This document shows, piece after piece, positions 9,271 through 19,555 of a stretch of DNA of 22,064 nt. Position numbers and translations under genes: made by a program. How positions within the stretch are numbered: the first letter of the stretch is position 1; every line of letters starts with the position of its first letter. The notes under the pieces are model-generated. The model had not been told where the DNA came from and did no database searches. It was given only the letters and a program-made list of their open reading frames with translations. Origin of the DNA: Chara braunii (Eukaryota; Streptophyta; Charophyceae; Charales; Characeae); the NCBI GenBank assembly GCA_003427395.1, contig BFEA01000066.1:2808283-2830346 (forward strand), read 5' to 3'.

Positions 9271-10598
9271 TTCAGGGGTTATACTTCCATTTGGGCTAGC
9301 AGTGCCTGGGCCAGCAATTGAGCAGCCTGGTCTGCTGATGCCCCTCCACCCTGGCCAGCTGGAGGAGTAGGTCTCCCTTGGCTAGTGCCTGCAGAGTGAT
9401 CATCAGACTCCATGGTGTACAAGTTCCCCTTTCCCTTCCACCTCCTTTGGGAAGAGGGGTTGCCTCCCTTCCGAGGAGTGGACTGAACATGGAGTGTTGC
9501 CTTGGCCAAAAGACCGCCAATCCTTGTGTCCTGCAAAGTACAGGGCCGTGGTATATTTCTCAGGAGCTCCCTTGATGAACCAAGTTAATTGGTCTCTGCC
9601 AGACATCTCCGAATCGGGAGGAGAGGTGAGGCGATCAAATTTTGCATAGAGCTTGGCCAGGGAACCCCTGTACTTTGTTTGGCCAAGACTAACCAGCTCG
9701 TCTGCAGCTTTGCGAGCCTTCTCCTTGTTTGCAAACCTCGCCTCCAGGCCCTGGAAGATGGTCTCTAGTCCTGCTCCAACAGCCCAATCTGATAACTGTT
9801 GTCGAGACTTGGTGGCCTAAGAGGTTGCCCACTTCAAAGCTGACCCACCGAATAGGGCCACAGTGGACTGCACTTTGTTAACCTTTGGGCAAACGAATCC
9901 CCTTAGATAGGACTTCATTGAAGCGATCCAATCTGACACATTCACTTTGGCATCATCGCCCGTGAATTTGTCAGGTTGCATCATCTTGGGGAAACGTTGT
10001 TCCTGCTGTCCTGAGCTGCCAGCACCTTGTCTCAGATCCCCAAGGACAACTTGTTTCTTGTTAGGTGAAGCAAGCTTTCCTTTGGGAGAAGAGGGTGGTG
10101 TTGCAGGGGGAGTAGGGACCGGTTTGAATTCGGGTTTGACTGACTGATGAGGGGTAGAGCTAGCTGAGTGAGGAGAGGTACTAAGAAGTTGCTTGATTTG
10201 ATCCAGGGTCTCTACAATAGAAGACTATTTGGCTTCAGTTGTAGTCAAACGCTCTTCTATTGCAGCAGCCTGGTCCATCCAGGCAGTGAGGGCATCTTTG
10301 ACTAAAGTGAACTCCAAACGGATCCACTCAGCCATTTTCCTTTCTAGTGTCGCTGAATCTTTCATCGGATTCAGCGGCTAGGAAATGTTCTGCCAGCACT
10401 GCCCGTCTGGCTTCAGTATGCGCCTTCCGGTCTCCGTCCTCCTCTCGCCTCAGCTTTTCAATCCTCTTGCGGCTTTCTTCTGCAGCCGCCGCCTCCTTCT
10501 CAATCTCCAGCTCAATGGCGATTTTGGGAACCACAGGATCCTTGCCTTTGTCATTCCCAGAAATGCCAGAGGCTGCTTCGTCAACCATACCCAATTAA

Positions 10599-11344
10599 TA
10601 ATTTATTTCCAAAAAAAAAATAAAAAAATCGGATTAGAGTTCACACACATAACAACTATCTAATCAGAATCAGGCTGTACTATTTACTCAGCTCGAGTGA
10701 AGGTTAGGACAGATAGCAGATTAGTACTTCGTGTCTGTAGGCATTCAGGGAGGTTGTAGGCAGCGATCTACAACAAAACAACACGTGTTCACTTTTACTG
10801 CACGCGCAACCGATCAGAAAAAAAAAAACACAATAATTTCAGACCAGATCCATTCCGGATCTTCCCATGAACACTAGCACGATTAGCAAGGCAAGAAACC
10901 TGAGTCCATACGCAAAGAAAAAAATAACTGGGACGGGATGCTATTCGTTTTGCATAAATAAAACCCGTAGTTTGCAGGCTGCAAACCGGTAGGTAGAGTA
11001 TGTGGGCTCGATTAGACTGACGACACAGAATTACTGCACGGACCGTTCTGACACGACGAACATACCACTTTTGGACTGACCACATCGACTGCACTGACAC
11101 TAGATCTAACACGGCAGACTATGACAGGACAGATCAATGGGCAGGACGGACACTGCTAACATAGCATGTGCGCAGGCTCAAGACCCACGGTCCGTCAACT
11201 GCAGGCAAGGCATAGGCTCAAGACCCACGGTCGGTCAACTGCAGGAAAGGTTAGAGGGGAGTCAAACCGTTGACAACCCACTGACAACACAGACTAACAA
11301 ACACATACCTCTCGATGGGCACGGACTGACAGACTGGACTGATT
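10599..11344 (-). other. Element A leader, gag-proximal half
   Basis: Untranslated sequence upstream of A's gag, up to the insertion point of element B. It holds A-rich runs near 10611-10627 and 10818-10828 and a 40-bp tandem repeat at 11175-11254. No LTR end or primer-binding site is present, which shows that the leader continues elsewhere (20999-21460). Confidence 0.65.
11175..11254. repeat. 40-bp tandem repeat in element A leader
   Basis: GGCTCAAGACCCACGGTC begins both units (11175 and 11215); the units run to GCAGGCAAGG and GCAGGAAAGG. Two nearly identical copies, head to tail. Confidence 0.93.
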
Positions 11345-11349
11345 AGTTC
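11345..11349. repeat. Target-site duplication AGTTC, left copy (element B)
   Basis: AGTTC directly before the LTR terminus TGCAATGAACCC at 11350, matching AGTTC at 20994-20998 directly after the other LTR end. A 5-bp duplication is standard for Ty3/gypsy integration. Confidence 0.92.
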
Positions 11350-11590
11350 TGCAATGAACCCATATCGTGAAGACACTTGTCAACAATGCAAGCCCAGATG
11401 AACATCAACCTGCTGATGATTATCAATAATCATAATCGTGTCCAGATGGAATGAGATGGGAAAATCATACATGTAATGACCCGCCAAAAACACAGACTGG
11501 GAACACTGCTGATTTCTGGGATTTGCCAATGGAATGAATGCCTTGCTCTGACTCCCGCATTCTGCTGTGGTCCCAAGTCTGTGTGTATGC

Positions 11591-11684
11591 GTGCCTGCTG
11601 GTTTGCATGCCTGTCTGAGTGCTTGCCGGTTGTGTGTGTGTGTGTGCCTGCTGGTTTGCATGCCTGTCTGAGTGCTTGCTGGTT
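11591..11684. repeat. Two 41-bp direct repeats with TG run between them
   Basis: GTGCCTGCTGGTTTGCATGC begins both copies (11591-11631 and 11644-11684). They are separated by a (TG)n stretch and differ by one base. Confidence 0.93.
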
Positions 11685-12475
11685 GGGTAGGTGTGTGTGA
11701 CGCGCAAAGGTACTTGTTGGTTGCAAGGCCCACGGGGCCGGTACGTACCTGTGGCCGTGACTTTGAAGGGTTGCAAGGGGGGTAAACACGCCGGTAGCGG
11801 GAGTAGGCCCACGACACTTAGAGCAGCTGGGGAAAAACACTCAAGTAGCAGGTAGGCTGAGCAGAAGAAGATAAAAAGTTGGCATTTTTAGAGGCCCAGT
11901 AGCGGTAGGTTAGAGGTAGGCCGGTACCAGTCCAAGTAGCCCGGGTCTAGGGCCTGTGCGGACAATAACAGAGCCTGCAATGATGTTTCCCTCCAAAAGG
12001 GAGGAGGTACCGGTTGCTGGGAGGCCGCTTGGCCTAGGAAGTCACCACCCAGGAGGCCGGTAGGCCGCTAAATCTTCAGGAAGAGTGGAGAGCTCTTCCT
12101 CGTTTGCGGTATGCAAGGATTGGCGACATGCTGCTGGAGCGCAGCGCTGGACTGAAGCAGCGCTGCTTGGAGGTGAAGGTCCGCTGGGGCTCAGCCTGGC
12201 TATGGCGAGCACCCCAACTTGAGGAGGAGGAAGAAGGGGGCATGGTAGGAGAGTGGTAGGGCACTTACCTGGCTATGGAGGACACCATCTTCATCAACTT
12301 GTTGGGCGCTGCATCTGGAAGGCCCTAGTTGGGGTAGCGCTGCACTAGAGCAGCTCAAGGCAGAGTCAGGCATAGCGGACCAAGTCAAGCAGCGGCATAG
12401 CTGCTTTGGGTTGTCTTGGGACATCAGCGCAGCATCATAGCTGCCTCCCAGAAGCCATGGCCATAGTGGACTTTC

Positions 12476-12715
12476 TTGTTGTTGTTGTTGTTGTTGTGAG
12501 TTGAGTCAGCAGTAAGAGGGAACTTCGGACATTGATTCTGGTTCATCCGTTCATTGTTATTATTATTATTGAGAGAAGAATAAGATTGGTGAAGAGGAGG
12601 AAGGAGGAAGGAGGAAGGTGGAGAGAGAAGGGGGAATTGTCATTGGTCTTGCTGGTGTACTTCTTCTTCTTCTTCGTCTTCTTCTTCTTCTTCTTCTTCT
12701 TCTTCTTCTTCTTCG
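12476..12715. repeat. Trinucleotide microsatellites in the solo LTR
   Basis: (TTG)n at 12477-12496, (TTA)n near 12556-12570, GGA-rich runs near 12595-12620 and a long (TTC)n at 12661-12715. The Phe-rich and Lys-rich frames through here are repeat artefacts. Confidence 0.95.
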
Positions 12716-13693
12716 TTGCCTCTCCTCTGGTCTTTATCTCTTTGCAAGTGCCCTCATTTCTTTCGCAATTGGGTGGCATTGTCTTTCATTGTGAATTTGC
12801 ACTTGGGAAATGACCAGGATCGTAACATACACAGACGACGGAGAGAGGAGGGAGATAAGACTTCAAAGAAGAATAAAAGACAATGCCCACTTTTGCTTCA
12901 GGCTCCCTCCTCGATCACCACCTCAATAATCAATAATTTGAACGCACATCTGAAGTTTTATCACAATGTGCCACGTGGCACGTTAATCAGTCCTCATCAA
13001 CGAGCTGAAGCAATGTCGACATCAAGATAACCAGGTATGTATCCACTATCGCCCCACAGTCATGATCTCCTCTCGAATGTCGTCGAAATAGAACAACAAT
13101 ACTAGTCGCGTAGCCTCGCCACGTCAACAATAATAATATACGTGGCAGCAGCCACGTCAGCGACGGCGCGTGGCAGCTGCCACGTCAACATGCCCAGAAG
13201 ACAATTGCAAACCAGCCACCATGCCGAGCCAGCAGAGCATCGCCGTAGTTCGCCTAGTTGCCAACGTAGAGCCAGCGTCCAGCCAGCGTCGCAGCGTCAC
13301 GCTAGCGTCGTTGTCAATGCTTGAAGTAAGCATTGACGTAAGACAAAATGTTTTTCGAAGCCAGGAGGTCAACGCCTATGTAGCGTTGATGCGGGGTCTG
13401 GACCCCACGTGCTGCATCCCTCAGCCGTCGATATCTCAACGCAAATGACGGCCCAGACTGGCCTGCAACAGAATTCCCTGTGACCTTGATGCTGTCTAGG
13501 TACCCACACACAACAAGTGAGTGTATCCGACCAAGGGGTTGGGCGCGGTACCTTTGACCTGACAGTTGACTTGGACCCTTGACTACCCAGGGGGCAATGC
13601 GTGGTCGCACTGCCTGGCGTAGACCGTGTTTGGCCGGTGTAGTCTGGGCGCAGTTTCGGGCCCCCGGACTGCTGCAGAACACGGGTTACTGCA

Positions 13694-13712
13694 TGTCTGC
13701 CGACCCATTTTC
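13694..13712 (-). other. Weak candidate polypurine tract of element B
   Basis: Directly before the 3' LTR start (13693) the minus strand reads GAAAATGGGTCGGCAGACA. It is purine-rich only in part. Assigned by position rather than by sequence quality. Confidence 0.4.
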
Positions 13713-13732
13713 GAGTTCAATCGCAGAAATAA

Positions 13733-13950
13733 TTAAGACCTTAACCCACGTTCATAAGTAGACACAATGTCAGGAGCAGTTTCAAGTAATTCTCTTTTAT
13801 TAAACCATCTGTCCTCAGACGGAGACTAAGACTTGAAACGAACCTTGAACTGCTTTTGTGGTCATCCGCGTCCTCCTATAGAAAGAATCCATGTTCTATG
13901 ATCCGATCTACTTCATACCTGCCTTTTATTGATGGCGGATCACCTTCCTT
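13733..13950 (-). pseudogene. Element B chromodomain (frameshifted)
   Basis: Tyr-Glu-Val-Asp-Arg-Ile-Ile-Glu-His starts the domain near 13920. After a frame change near 13890 it continues as Phe-Lys-Val-Arg-Phe-Lys, an in-frame stop, then Ser-Glu-Asp-Arg-Trp-Phe-Asn-Lys-Arg-Glu-Leu-Leu and Ala-Pro-Asp-Ile-Val. Same type as element A's chromodomain, again with Phe at the expected Trp. Confidence 0.7.
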
Positions 13951-14969
13951 GAATGTAGATGGTCGGCAATGCTTGTTAGCTTGTTCAATCATTTGGGCAT
14001 GAGCTTTTGTCAGATTCTCCTTTACCGTTTTGATGTCTTCTTGAAACAATACTGCATATTCCCGGGCCCTGGAGGTAACCTAAGAAACTGGTCCCTTGTC
14101 AACACATCAATGAGACGCTTAGGTTTCCAACCTTTATGCAATGCATTTGGCGTACGCCCTGTAGCAGTATGAATACTACTGTTACATGCACTTGCGATCT
14201 TTGGTAAGTTCTCGTCCCAATCAATCTGATCGGGTCTCACATACATGCGCAAAAGTTGTTGGCACAGACAGTTCATCTGTTCAGTTTGGCCATTCGTTTC
14301 AAGATGTCGTCCTAACGGCATGGTTAGTCGTGTGCCATATGCTTCCATAAGCTTTTGCCATGGCATACTTGTGAACCTGACATCGCGATCAGACACAATA
14401 GATTCAGGAAAACCATACTTCGTCACCCATCGCATTTGAAACTTTTGAATGACAAGTCCAATTCGCGCTTCTGCAGGTAAGGGAATAAACATGACATATT
14501 TAGAGAAACGATCCACAATAACCATTACTTGGTTGTTGCTATTGCGGCTTTTGGTGAGACTCGTAAAATCAATCAAGATGGACTCACCTGGTTCGCTAGG
14601 AATTGGCAATGGTTTCAGAAGACCAAGTGGATTCTCGTGCGAAGGTTTGTTTCTCTGGCACACCATACATGTACGAACATAAGTTAGTACATCCTCTTTC
14701 AATCCCTTCCATTCAAAACGTTCTGTAACCTTGGCGTAAGTTTTCTTGAAACCAAAATGTCCCTCAGTGTCGTGACATTCCCCAATCAACAGACTTTTGA
14801 TTTCTTCCTTGTGGGGAATACACAATCTTTGTTCAGTTTGGTCTAACAAGAAAAGCAAACCATCAGTCACTCTATAGTTGGGAAGTAAAGTTGGGTTTTT
14901 CGCAAGGACATCCATGATAGGCTTCCAGATACGGTCAGTGGCATATCCTTGACGGATTTTATCCTTCAC
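13950..14969 (-). pseudogene. Element B integrase
   Basis: The HHCC zinc finger is complete (Cys-His-Asp-Thr-Glu-Gly-His, then Cys-Met-Val-Cys) at about 14790-14660. The catalytic core keeps Asp in Ile-Asp-Phe-Thr (near 14570), Asp in Val-Ser-Asp-Arg-Asp (near 14390) and Glu in Gly-Gln-Thr-Glu (near 14275). The frame is open for 948 bases down to 14022. Downstream of the core, the protein passes from Phe-Lys-Glu-Gly-Asp directly to Pro-Pro-Ser-Ile-Lys-Gly and the chromodomain, so the C-terminal GPY/F module found in element A is missing. Confidence 0.92.
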
Positions 14970-14987
14970 ATCATTCCCAACATCTAA

Positions 14988-15480
14988 TTAAGAGACAATA
15001 GTACCAAAGAAATCACATCGTCTGGACAACTCATCTGCAACCACATTAGACTTACCTTTGATAGTTTTCAACTCAAAATCAAAAGTGTCAATGAATGCAG
15101 ACCATTGTACTAGCATATCAGAAAATTTAGGTTGTGTCTTTATCCACTTTAGTGTCGAGTGGTCCGAATACATAGTGAAGTGTCTCCCTAACAAGTAGTG
15201 CTTCCATGTGTCCAATGCACAAACTAAAGCATACAATTCCCTTTTATAAGTGGAGCTGGCAACCTTTTCCGATGGCAATCGCGCAAACATAAACTCAATG
15301 GGGCTACAACCCTTGCCATCGTTTTGTTGAAGGACTGCGCCAATCCGATACTGACTTGCATCAGTTGTGACAATGAAGGGAAGTGATGGATCAACAATTT
15401 TCAGAACAGGATAGTGAGTCAAAACATACTTTACCTTCTTGAAGGAAGACTCACAATCCTTATCCCACAACCAGATAGTG
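14988..15480 (-). pseudogene. Element B RNase H
   Basis: Thr-Thr-Asp-Ala-Ser, Lys-Arg-Glu-Leu-Tyr, Tyr-Ser-Asp-His and Ala-Asp-Glu-Leu-Ser-Arg-Arg follow in order, so all expected acidic ligands are present. It is bounded by in-frame stops at 15489 (before) and 14988 (after). Confidence 0.92.
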
Positions 15481-15488
15481 CTTTTCTT

Positions 15489-16400
15489 TTACGACCTTCT
15501 CATTGGTGCGGCAATCAGTGAGAAGTTTCTAACGAACTTTCTATAATAGCTTGTCAAACCAAGGAAAAATTGTAGTTTGGTTACAGACTTAGGTCGTGGC
15601 CAATCTCGAATTGCTGATATTTTCTTTTCTTCTGGCCTTAGGCCATCTTTGTTCATTATATGTCGCAAGTATAACACTTCAGACTTAGCGAACTCAGACT
15701 TCTTTGGGTTTATCTTGAAATTGCCTTCTCGCAACTTACCTAAGACTAAATGAAGATGTTTCTTGTGATTTTCTGGTGTTTTACTATACGCTAGAATATC
15801 ATCGAGATAGACAGTAACGAACTGATCCAACCATTGACGAAACAATTCATTCATTGACCATTGGAACGTCCCAGGGGCATTTGTCAATCCAAAAGGCATT
15901 ACCATAAACTCGTAATAGCCATACCTTGTCTGGAGTGCAGTCTTGTGTTGATCCGCTGGTTCCACCTCGATCTGATGGTACCCAGACTTCAGATCAATCT
16001 TACTAAAATACTTGCAACCCTGCAGCTAATCAAGTAAGTCGTTTATGCGAGAAAACGATTCGACATTCTTGACAGTGACGACATTCAACCCTCGATAGTC
16101 AATACATAGACACAGTTCACCTTCCTTTTTGGGCACAAACAAGACAGGTGCACCATTGGGAGATGAGCTAGGGCGAATCCATCCCTCGCTAGTAAGGTCC
16201 TGCAGTTGTTTCTTTAATTCCTCAAGCTCCCTGGAAGACATTCGATATATAGGGCCCTTAGGAATCTTGCTACCCGGAATGATTTCAATAGTGTGCTTGA
16301 TAGCACGTTCTGTGATTCCGGTGGGTTCAGTCTGCAAATCCTTAAACTCAAAAACAAGACTTTCAATAGTTGGGGGGCAGGAAGAAGAAGACTCGCCGAC
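15489..16400 (-). pseudogene. Element B reverse transcriptase
   Basis: Motifs in order: Gly-Pro-Ile-Tyr-Arg-Met, Gly-Ala-Pro-Val-Leu-Phe-Val-Pro-Lys, Ile-Asp-Tyr-Arg-Gly-Leu-Asn, Lys-Ile-Asp-Leu-Lys-Ser-Gly-Tyr-His-Gln-Ile, Met-Pro-Phe-Gly-Leu-Thr-Asn-Ala-Pro, Tyr-Leu-Asp-Asp (15798-15809), then Gly-Leu-Thr-Ser-Tyr-Tyr-Arg. The three catalytic aspartates are intact. A TAG at 16026-16028 interrupts the domain just before motif A. Confidence 0.95.
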
Positions 16401-16599
16401 TTTCTTTACCAACACCATCATAACTTCGTGTTCCAACTTCTTCTTTGAAACCATCGATCGAAAAGTTGGGTAACTCATACAACAAAAAGACAAACTAGAG
16501 TCAGAGTCAGACTTATGATATAACTTAATAGGTTTCATTTCAGATTGTGCATCCTTAAGTTGCACAACCTTGCCTTTGAAATCAATATCTGGGTTGGCT

Positions 16600-16940
16600 T
16601 CCTCGTGCCAATCCATACCCAAAATGAGATTAAAAGGCAAATTATTTTCTACTAGTAAAGACAGCTAATGCATAATCTTTTTTCCTTCCCTAGTTCTAAA
16701 CTGACACTTAATACGACCAACATACTGTGAGGCAGTGATCGTATTCTTGTCCGCTAACATAGACGTGATAGGTCGAGACAAGTCTTTCACCTTCATTCTG
16801 AGATGCAACTTGCGGATCACTTTCTCGGAGATGTAGGACCTCGTCGATCCGGGGTCCAACAATGCACCTACTCGTTTTCGTGCGATTTCTACATCAGCAA
16901 ATAACAATTCGCCGGTAGACTTTGCTTTTCGAGCCCATGA
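16600..16940 (-). pseudogene. Element B aspartic protease
   Basis: The active-site motif Leu-Leu-Asp-Pro-Gly-Ser-Thr is at about 16838-16862 (Asp codon 16854-16856). The second residue is Pro rather than Ser or Thr, a variant also seen in some plant Ty3/gypsy proteases. The conserved Leu-Gly-Met-Asp-Trp follows after 16640. A TAG at 16665-16667 splits the domain. Confidence 0.85.
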
Positions 16941-17125
16941 GCTACGTAAGGCTAACAATTCATTACCTAACTCATCAAAGGAGTCATCCAGAGAGGCAAA
17001 ACATAAGACAATGTCAGGGCGATCTGGATAATGGGCTAAGGAAAATTCATCCTCTGCCATATGAGAAGAAGGGTAGGAAGGGTTCGTTGGCGCCTCACCT
17101 TCCTGTTCGTCCTTACCCTTTATCT

Positions 17126-17168
17126 CAGTAGGAGCAGATACTACTCCTACTGGCTGCTCGCTTTTGGG
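17126..17168 (-). promoter_or_regulatory. Candidate programmed -1 ribosomal frameshift site (gag/pol)
   Basis: On the minus strand the heptamer C CCA AAA (plus 17162-17168) lies exactly in gag phase (codons CCA and AAA), fitting the X XXY YYZ rule. It is followed by a 9-nt spacer (17153-17161) and a perfect 9-bp stem: CAGTAGGAG pairs with CTCCTACTG (17144-17152 and 17126-17134), with a 9-nt loop. The gag stop TAG (17147-17149) lies inside the stem. A slip of -1 at this heptamer enters the pol frame. All elements of a classic -1 frameshift signal are present at standard distances. Confidence 0.75.
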
Positions 17169-19046
17169 CTTCTGATCAAAGGGTAGAATGCGATCACATA
17201 TTCCGTTGTACTGCATTTAAGACATTGCGCATTGTCCATGCGCTCCCGCCATGTTTCACGAGTCAATCCCATCTTTAACCAGGCATTCCCCTCGGCAATG
17301 CTAGGGTGCACTGGAAATGAGCGTGGTCTCTTCCTTACAAAATTTCTAGGTGGCCCTCCCTTGGTGGCCACGGCAACAGTGACTTCTCCCTTCCCAGAGT
17401 CACTGTTGCCATCCTTTTCATTCCCGTCTTCTCTCGACCACTTTTCCATCGTGTCATCATCGAAGACAATGAGGATGTGGTCCTGGTGCTTCTGTCGCGA
17501 GATAACTCCTTTTCCTCCGTCATACATCTTCCCTCCGCCTCCTCCAGACTTGACTACGGCTGCATAGGAGTTTTTTACTTGAGAAGTCATCTGCTCCCTT
17601 TGTAGAGCGAGGTCTCAAAATTGCCTATAATTATACTTTCCAGACTTTGCTTCGGCCACCAAGTGTCCCGGGATGGATTCAGGGAACGCGCAGGAGTAAA
17701 TATATAGCACTTGGCTGTCTTGCAGGTTCAATCTTGGAACCTGCAGCAATCGGTCGACTTCATGGGACAAAGCTTCGACCGACGTCCAATGCTTTTGACC
17801 AATCGTAGTTAATTGGTCAAACGCCTTGTCCGTCGTCGTCTTGTCTAGGAAACGGCCCTTGATTTTGGCCAAGAAGTTTTTCAGGGTCAATGTCTTTGCC
17901 CATTCACCGATGTCTTAAAAACCCGTGGCGTTGGCCTCGACCAACACCCATTGTTTGGCCTCACCTCCGATGCAAGAGGTGGTGAACGCCACTTGGGACT
18001 CCGGCTTGATCGGAGCGGTACTTACATACGTTTGGATTTCAACAATCCACAGAAGCAGACTCTCATCTTTCTTGTTATTAAAAGTAAAAGGCAACTTCAT
18101 TTTCACTTTTTCTTTCTTCTTTGGAACCTCCGGTTCTGCAATTGTCTTATCCGAGGTTGTCGATGAAGAAGGAGACTTGGAAGGAGTAGAACGAGGAGAA
18201 TTAGGCGGAGAGGGAGGTGGACTCGGCGGTCCATTCCATTGGTCGACGTCTCAACTTTAGGACCAGCAGACTTGATGGCATCACTCATGAACTTCTTCAT
18301 TTATTTCTTCTCTTCTTTTGCCTCTTCCTTACCTTCTACCTGATTCTTTCCTTTCACAATGTTTCTGATTGTTCTCATTCCTACAACAATCTCACCTAAT
18401 TGAGTTTGCTGTTTGTCAATTTTCTCTTCCAAAAAGGTAAGGTAAGTCATAATATGAGTCAACGTATGCGACATGTCAACCTGTTCCCCAGTTTTTGTCC
18501 CAATCACTTGTCTAATTTCACTAACTTTATGTTCCCTCCTTTGTTCTTGTTCTCTTCTTCTTGCCAGCTCTTCTTTCTTTCTTCAGCGGCCAGCGTTTCT
18601 TTCAGTCGGTGGATGTTCGCTTCAATCGTAGCCTCGGACACTTCTGGTTTAATCTCACCTTTACGAGTCAGTTCCATCACCTCTTCCAACGGTTTTAGTG
18701 CAAACTGGTCCAGCGCCTGTCGACACCGGGCAACCAGTTTGGAGACCTCGGTCCCAACTGCCACAACCTCTACAACCGTAACATCTTTCTTCAGACGGTC
18801 CTCAGTCGTCTTCAAATCAAATCTGTCACAAATGTGTTCTTCGGCATCTGGTCCGGATAGACGCATTTCAGTCAACAGTTGATTCCACAAGGCTAGCAGT
18901 TCTTGTTTCCTATTTTCGACCTGCGTCCGAGTCATAATCTCAGACGGTCCATCGCCCACAGAGAGCGTGATTGGAATAGGAAACAAAAACGTGGTCACAA
19001 ACCTCATCAGAATAGACATCTGCAAATTTTTCCAGAAGTGAGACAT
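17147..19046 (-). pseudogene. gag: Element B gag (broken)
   Basis: ATG at 19044-19046. The N-terminal half is charged and helical, with coiled-coil-like heptads near 18720-18380. A Pro/Ser-rich linker lies at about 18240-18170. The capsid follows (Ala-Lys-Gln-Trp near 17960, then the helical segment 17890-17700). The C-terminus holds a Gly-rich stretch and one zinc knuckle at 17180-17220. In the knuckle the CX2CX4HX4C pattern reads Cys, Cys, Tyr, Tyr, so the His and last Cys are lost, each by one transition (CAT to TAT, TGC to TAC). Frame breaks: frameshifts near 18560 and 18250, stops at 18301, 17915 and 17615. The last frame ends at TAG 17147-17149 after overlapping pol. Confidence 0.85.
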
Positions 19047-19555
19047 TTTCGAAGGACAAAAACAAGAAAATTCGTCGGCCAGGTTGATCTACCTCAAATA
19101 AACAAAAGAAGACAATTAATTTGATCGGTCACCTGAATCAACACAATCTTGAACATAATAGTTTTCAATAGAATGGAACAGAAAGAAATAATTTCACCTT
19201 CTCCTATCTAATCTAACTGTTGTTCTGTTTATTCTGTGCGATGACGTCCTATATCAGTAAGGTTCCGCATCCCAGGCCAGCATGATCATGAACAGCACAC
19301 AAGTGAGTACACAGGCACACAACACAACTCACGACAACAGGTAAGTCCGCCAACAAACAGAACATCAATAGTTAGCGTCTTCCTTTGATGCTGTCTTCTG
19401 AAGTCCGGTGAGACCACACACTCGATCTGACGTCCAGTCACATCAGTCTTCCAACCGTGGCGCCTTCGTCGTCAAAGTGTATCTTCGTACTTAGGCATGT
19501 TCGTGCCTGCCACGTGTCACCCCTGGCATGCCAACACAGCAGCTCATCGAGTCTG

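Larger units (their letters stand above)
8560..10588 (-). pseudogene. gag: Element A gag (broken)
   Basis: The likely ATG is at 10586-10588; an upstream TTG frame opens two codons earlier. The N-terminus is a charged helical region rich in Glu, Lys and Ala (about 10540-10340), followed by a Pro/Ser-rich linker near 10100. A capsid domain follows at about 9990-9590 (Pro-Asp-Lys-Phe, then Ala-Leu-Lys-Trp, similar to element B's capsid). The zinc-knuckle region is at about 8910-8800 and the frame runs on to about 8560. Breaks: frameshift near 10340, stops near 10228 and 9820, frameshift near 9530, an AT-rich insert-like stretch at about 9068-9270, and a 46-bp duplication in the zinc knuckle. Gag forms the particle and binds the element RNA. 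Confidence 0.8.
11472..12827. mobile_element. Probable solo LTR inserted in the element B LTR
   Basis: This 1.36-kb block is absent from the partner LTR. Its ends are TGTAATGACCC and GGATCGTAACA, a TG...CA pair with partly inverted termini (7 of the first 10 positions), like LTR ends of many plant Ty3/gypsy families. The target string CATACA occurs on both sides (11466-11471 and 12826-12831), so the duplication is 4 to 6 bp depending on where the ends are drawn. The block has no coding domain. It contains a 41-bp repeat (11591-11631 and 11644-11684) and TTG, TTA and TTC microsatellites. Orientation cannot be decided. Confidence 0.78.
11350..13693 (-). mobile_element. Element B 3' LTR, interrupted
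   Basis: 11350-11471 plus 12828-13693 align with the other LTR at 20024-20993. It starts (minus strand) TGCAGTAACCCG at 13693 and ends ATTGCA at 11350. The 2344-bp span is longer than the 970-bp partner because of the insertion at 11472-12827. It contains the palindrome GTGCCACGTGGCAC (12968-12981) and the TATA-like stretch at 13132-13140, both also present in the partner. Confidence 0.95.
13733..17216 (-). pseudogene. pol: Element B pol polyprotein (broken)
   Basis: One reading frame runs from the gag overlap through protease, RT, RNase H and integrase, interrupted by in-frame stops at 16665, 16026, 15489 and 14988. There is a one-base loss near 14050 and another frame change near 13890. 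The end is a TAA at 13733-13735, 40 bases before the 3' LTR. Pol is in the -1 frame relative to gag. Catalytic motifs of RT (TYR-LEU-ASP-ASP), RNase H and integrase are kept, so apart from the frame breaks and a deleted GPY/F module this copy is better preserved than element A. The stop at 16026 stands where related elements have Gln (LDQLQG), consistent with a C-to-T change. Confidence 0.93.

Noticed and set aside
11380-11840. Minus-strand frames with His/Thr/Gln repeats
   Set aside because: They come from the 41-bp and TG repeats of the solo LTR.
12532-12813. Plus-strand frame with a poly-Phe run
   Set aside because: Product of the TTC microsatellite.
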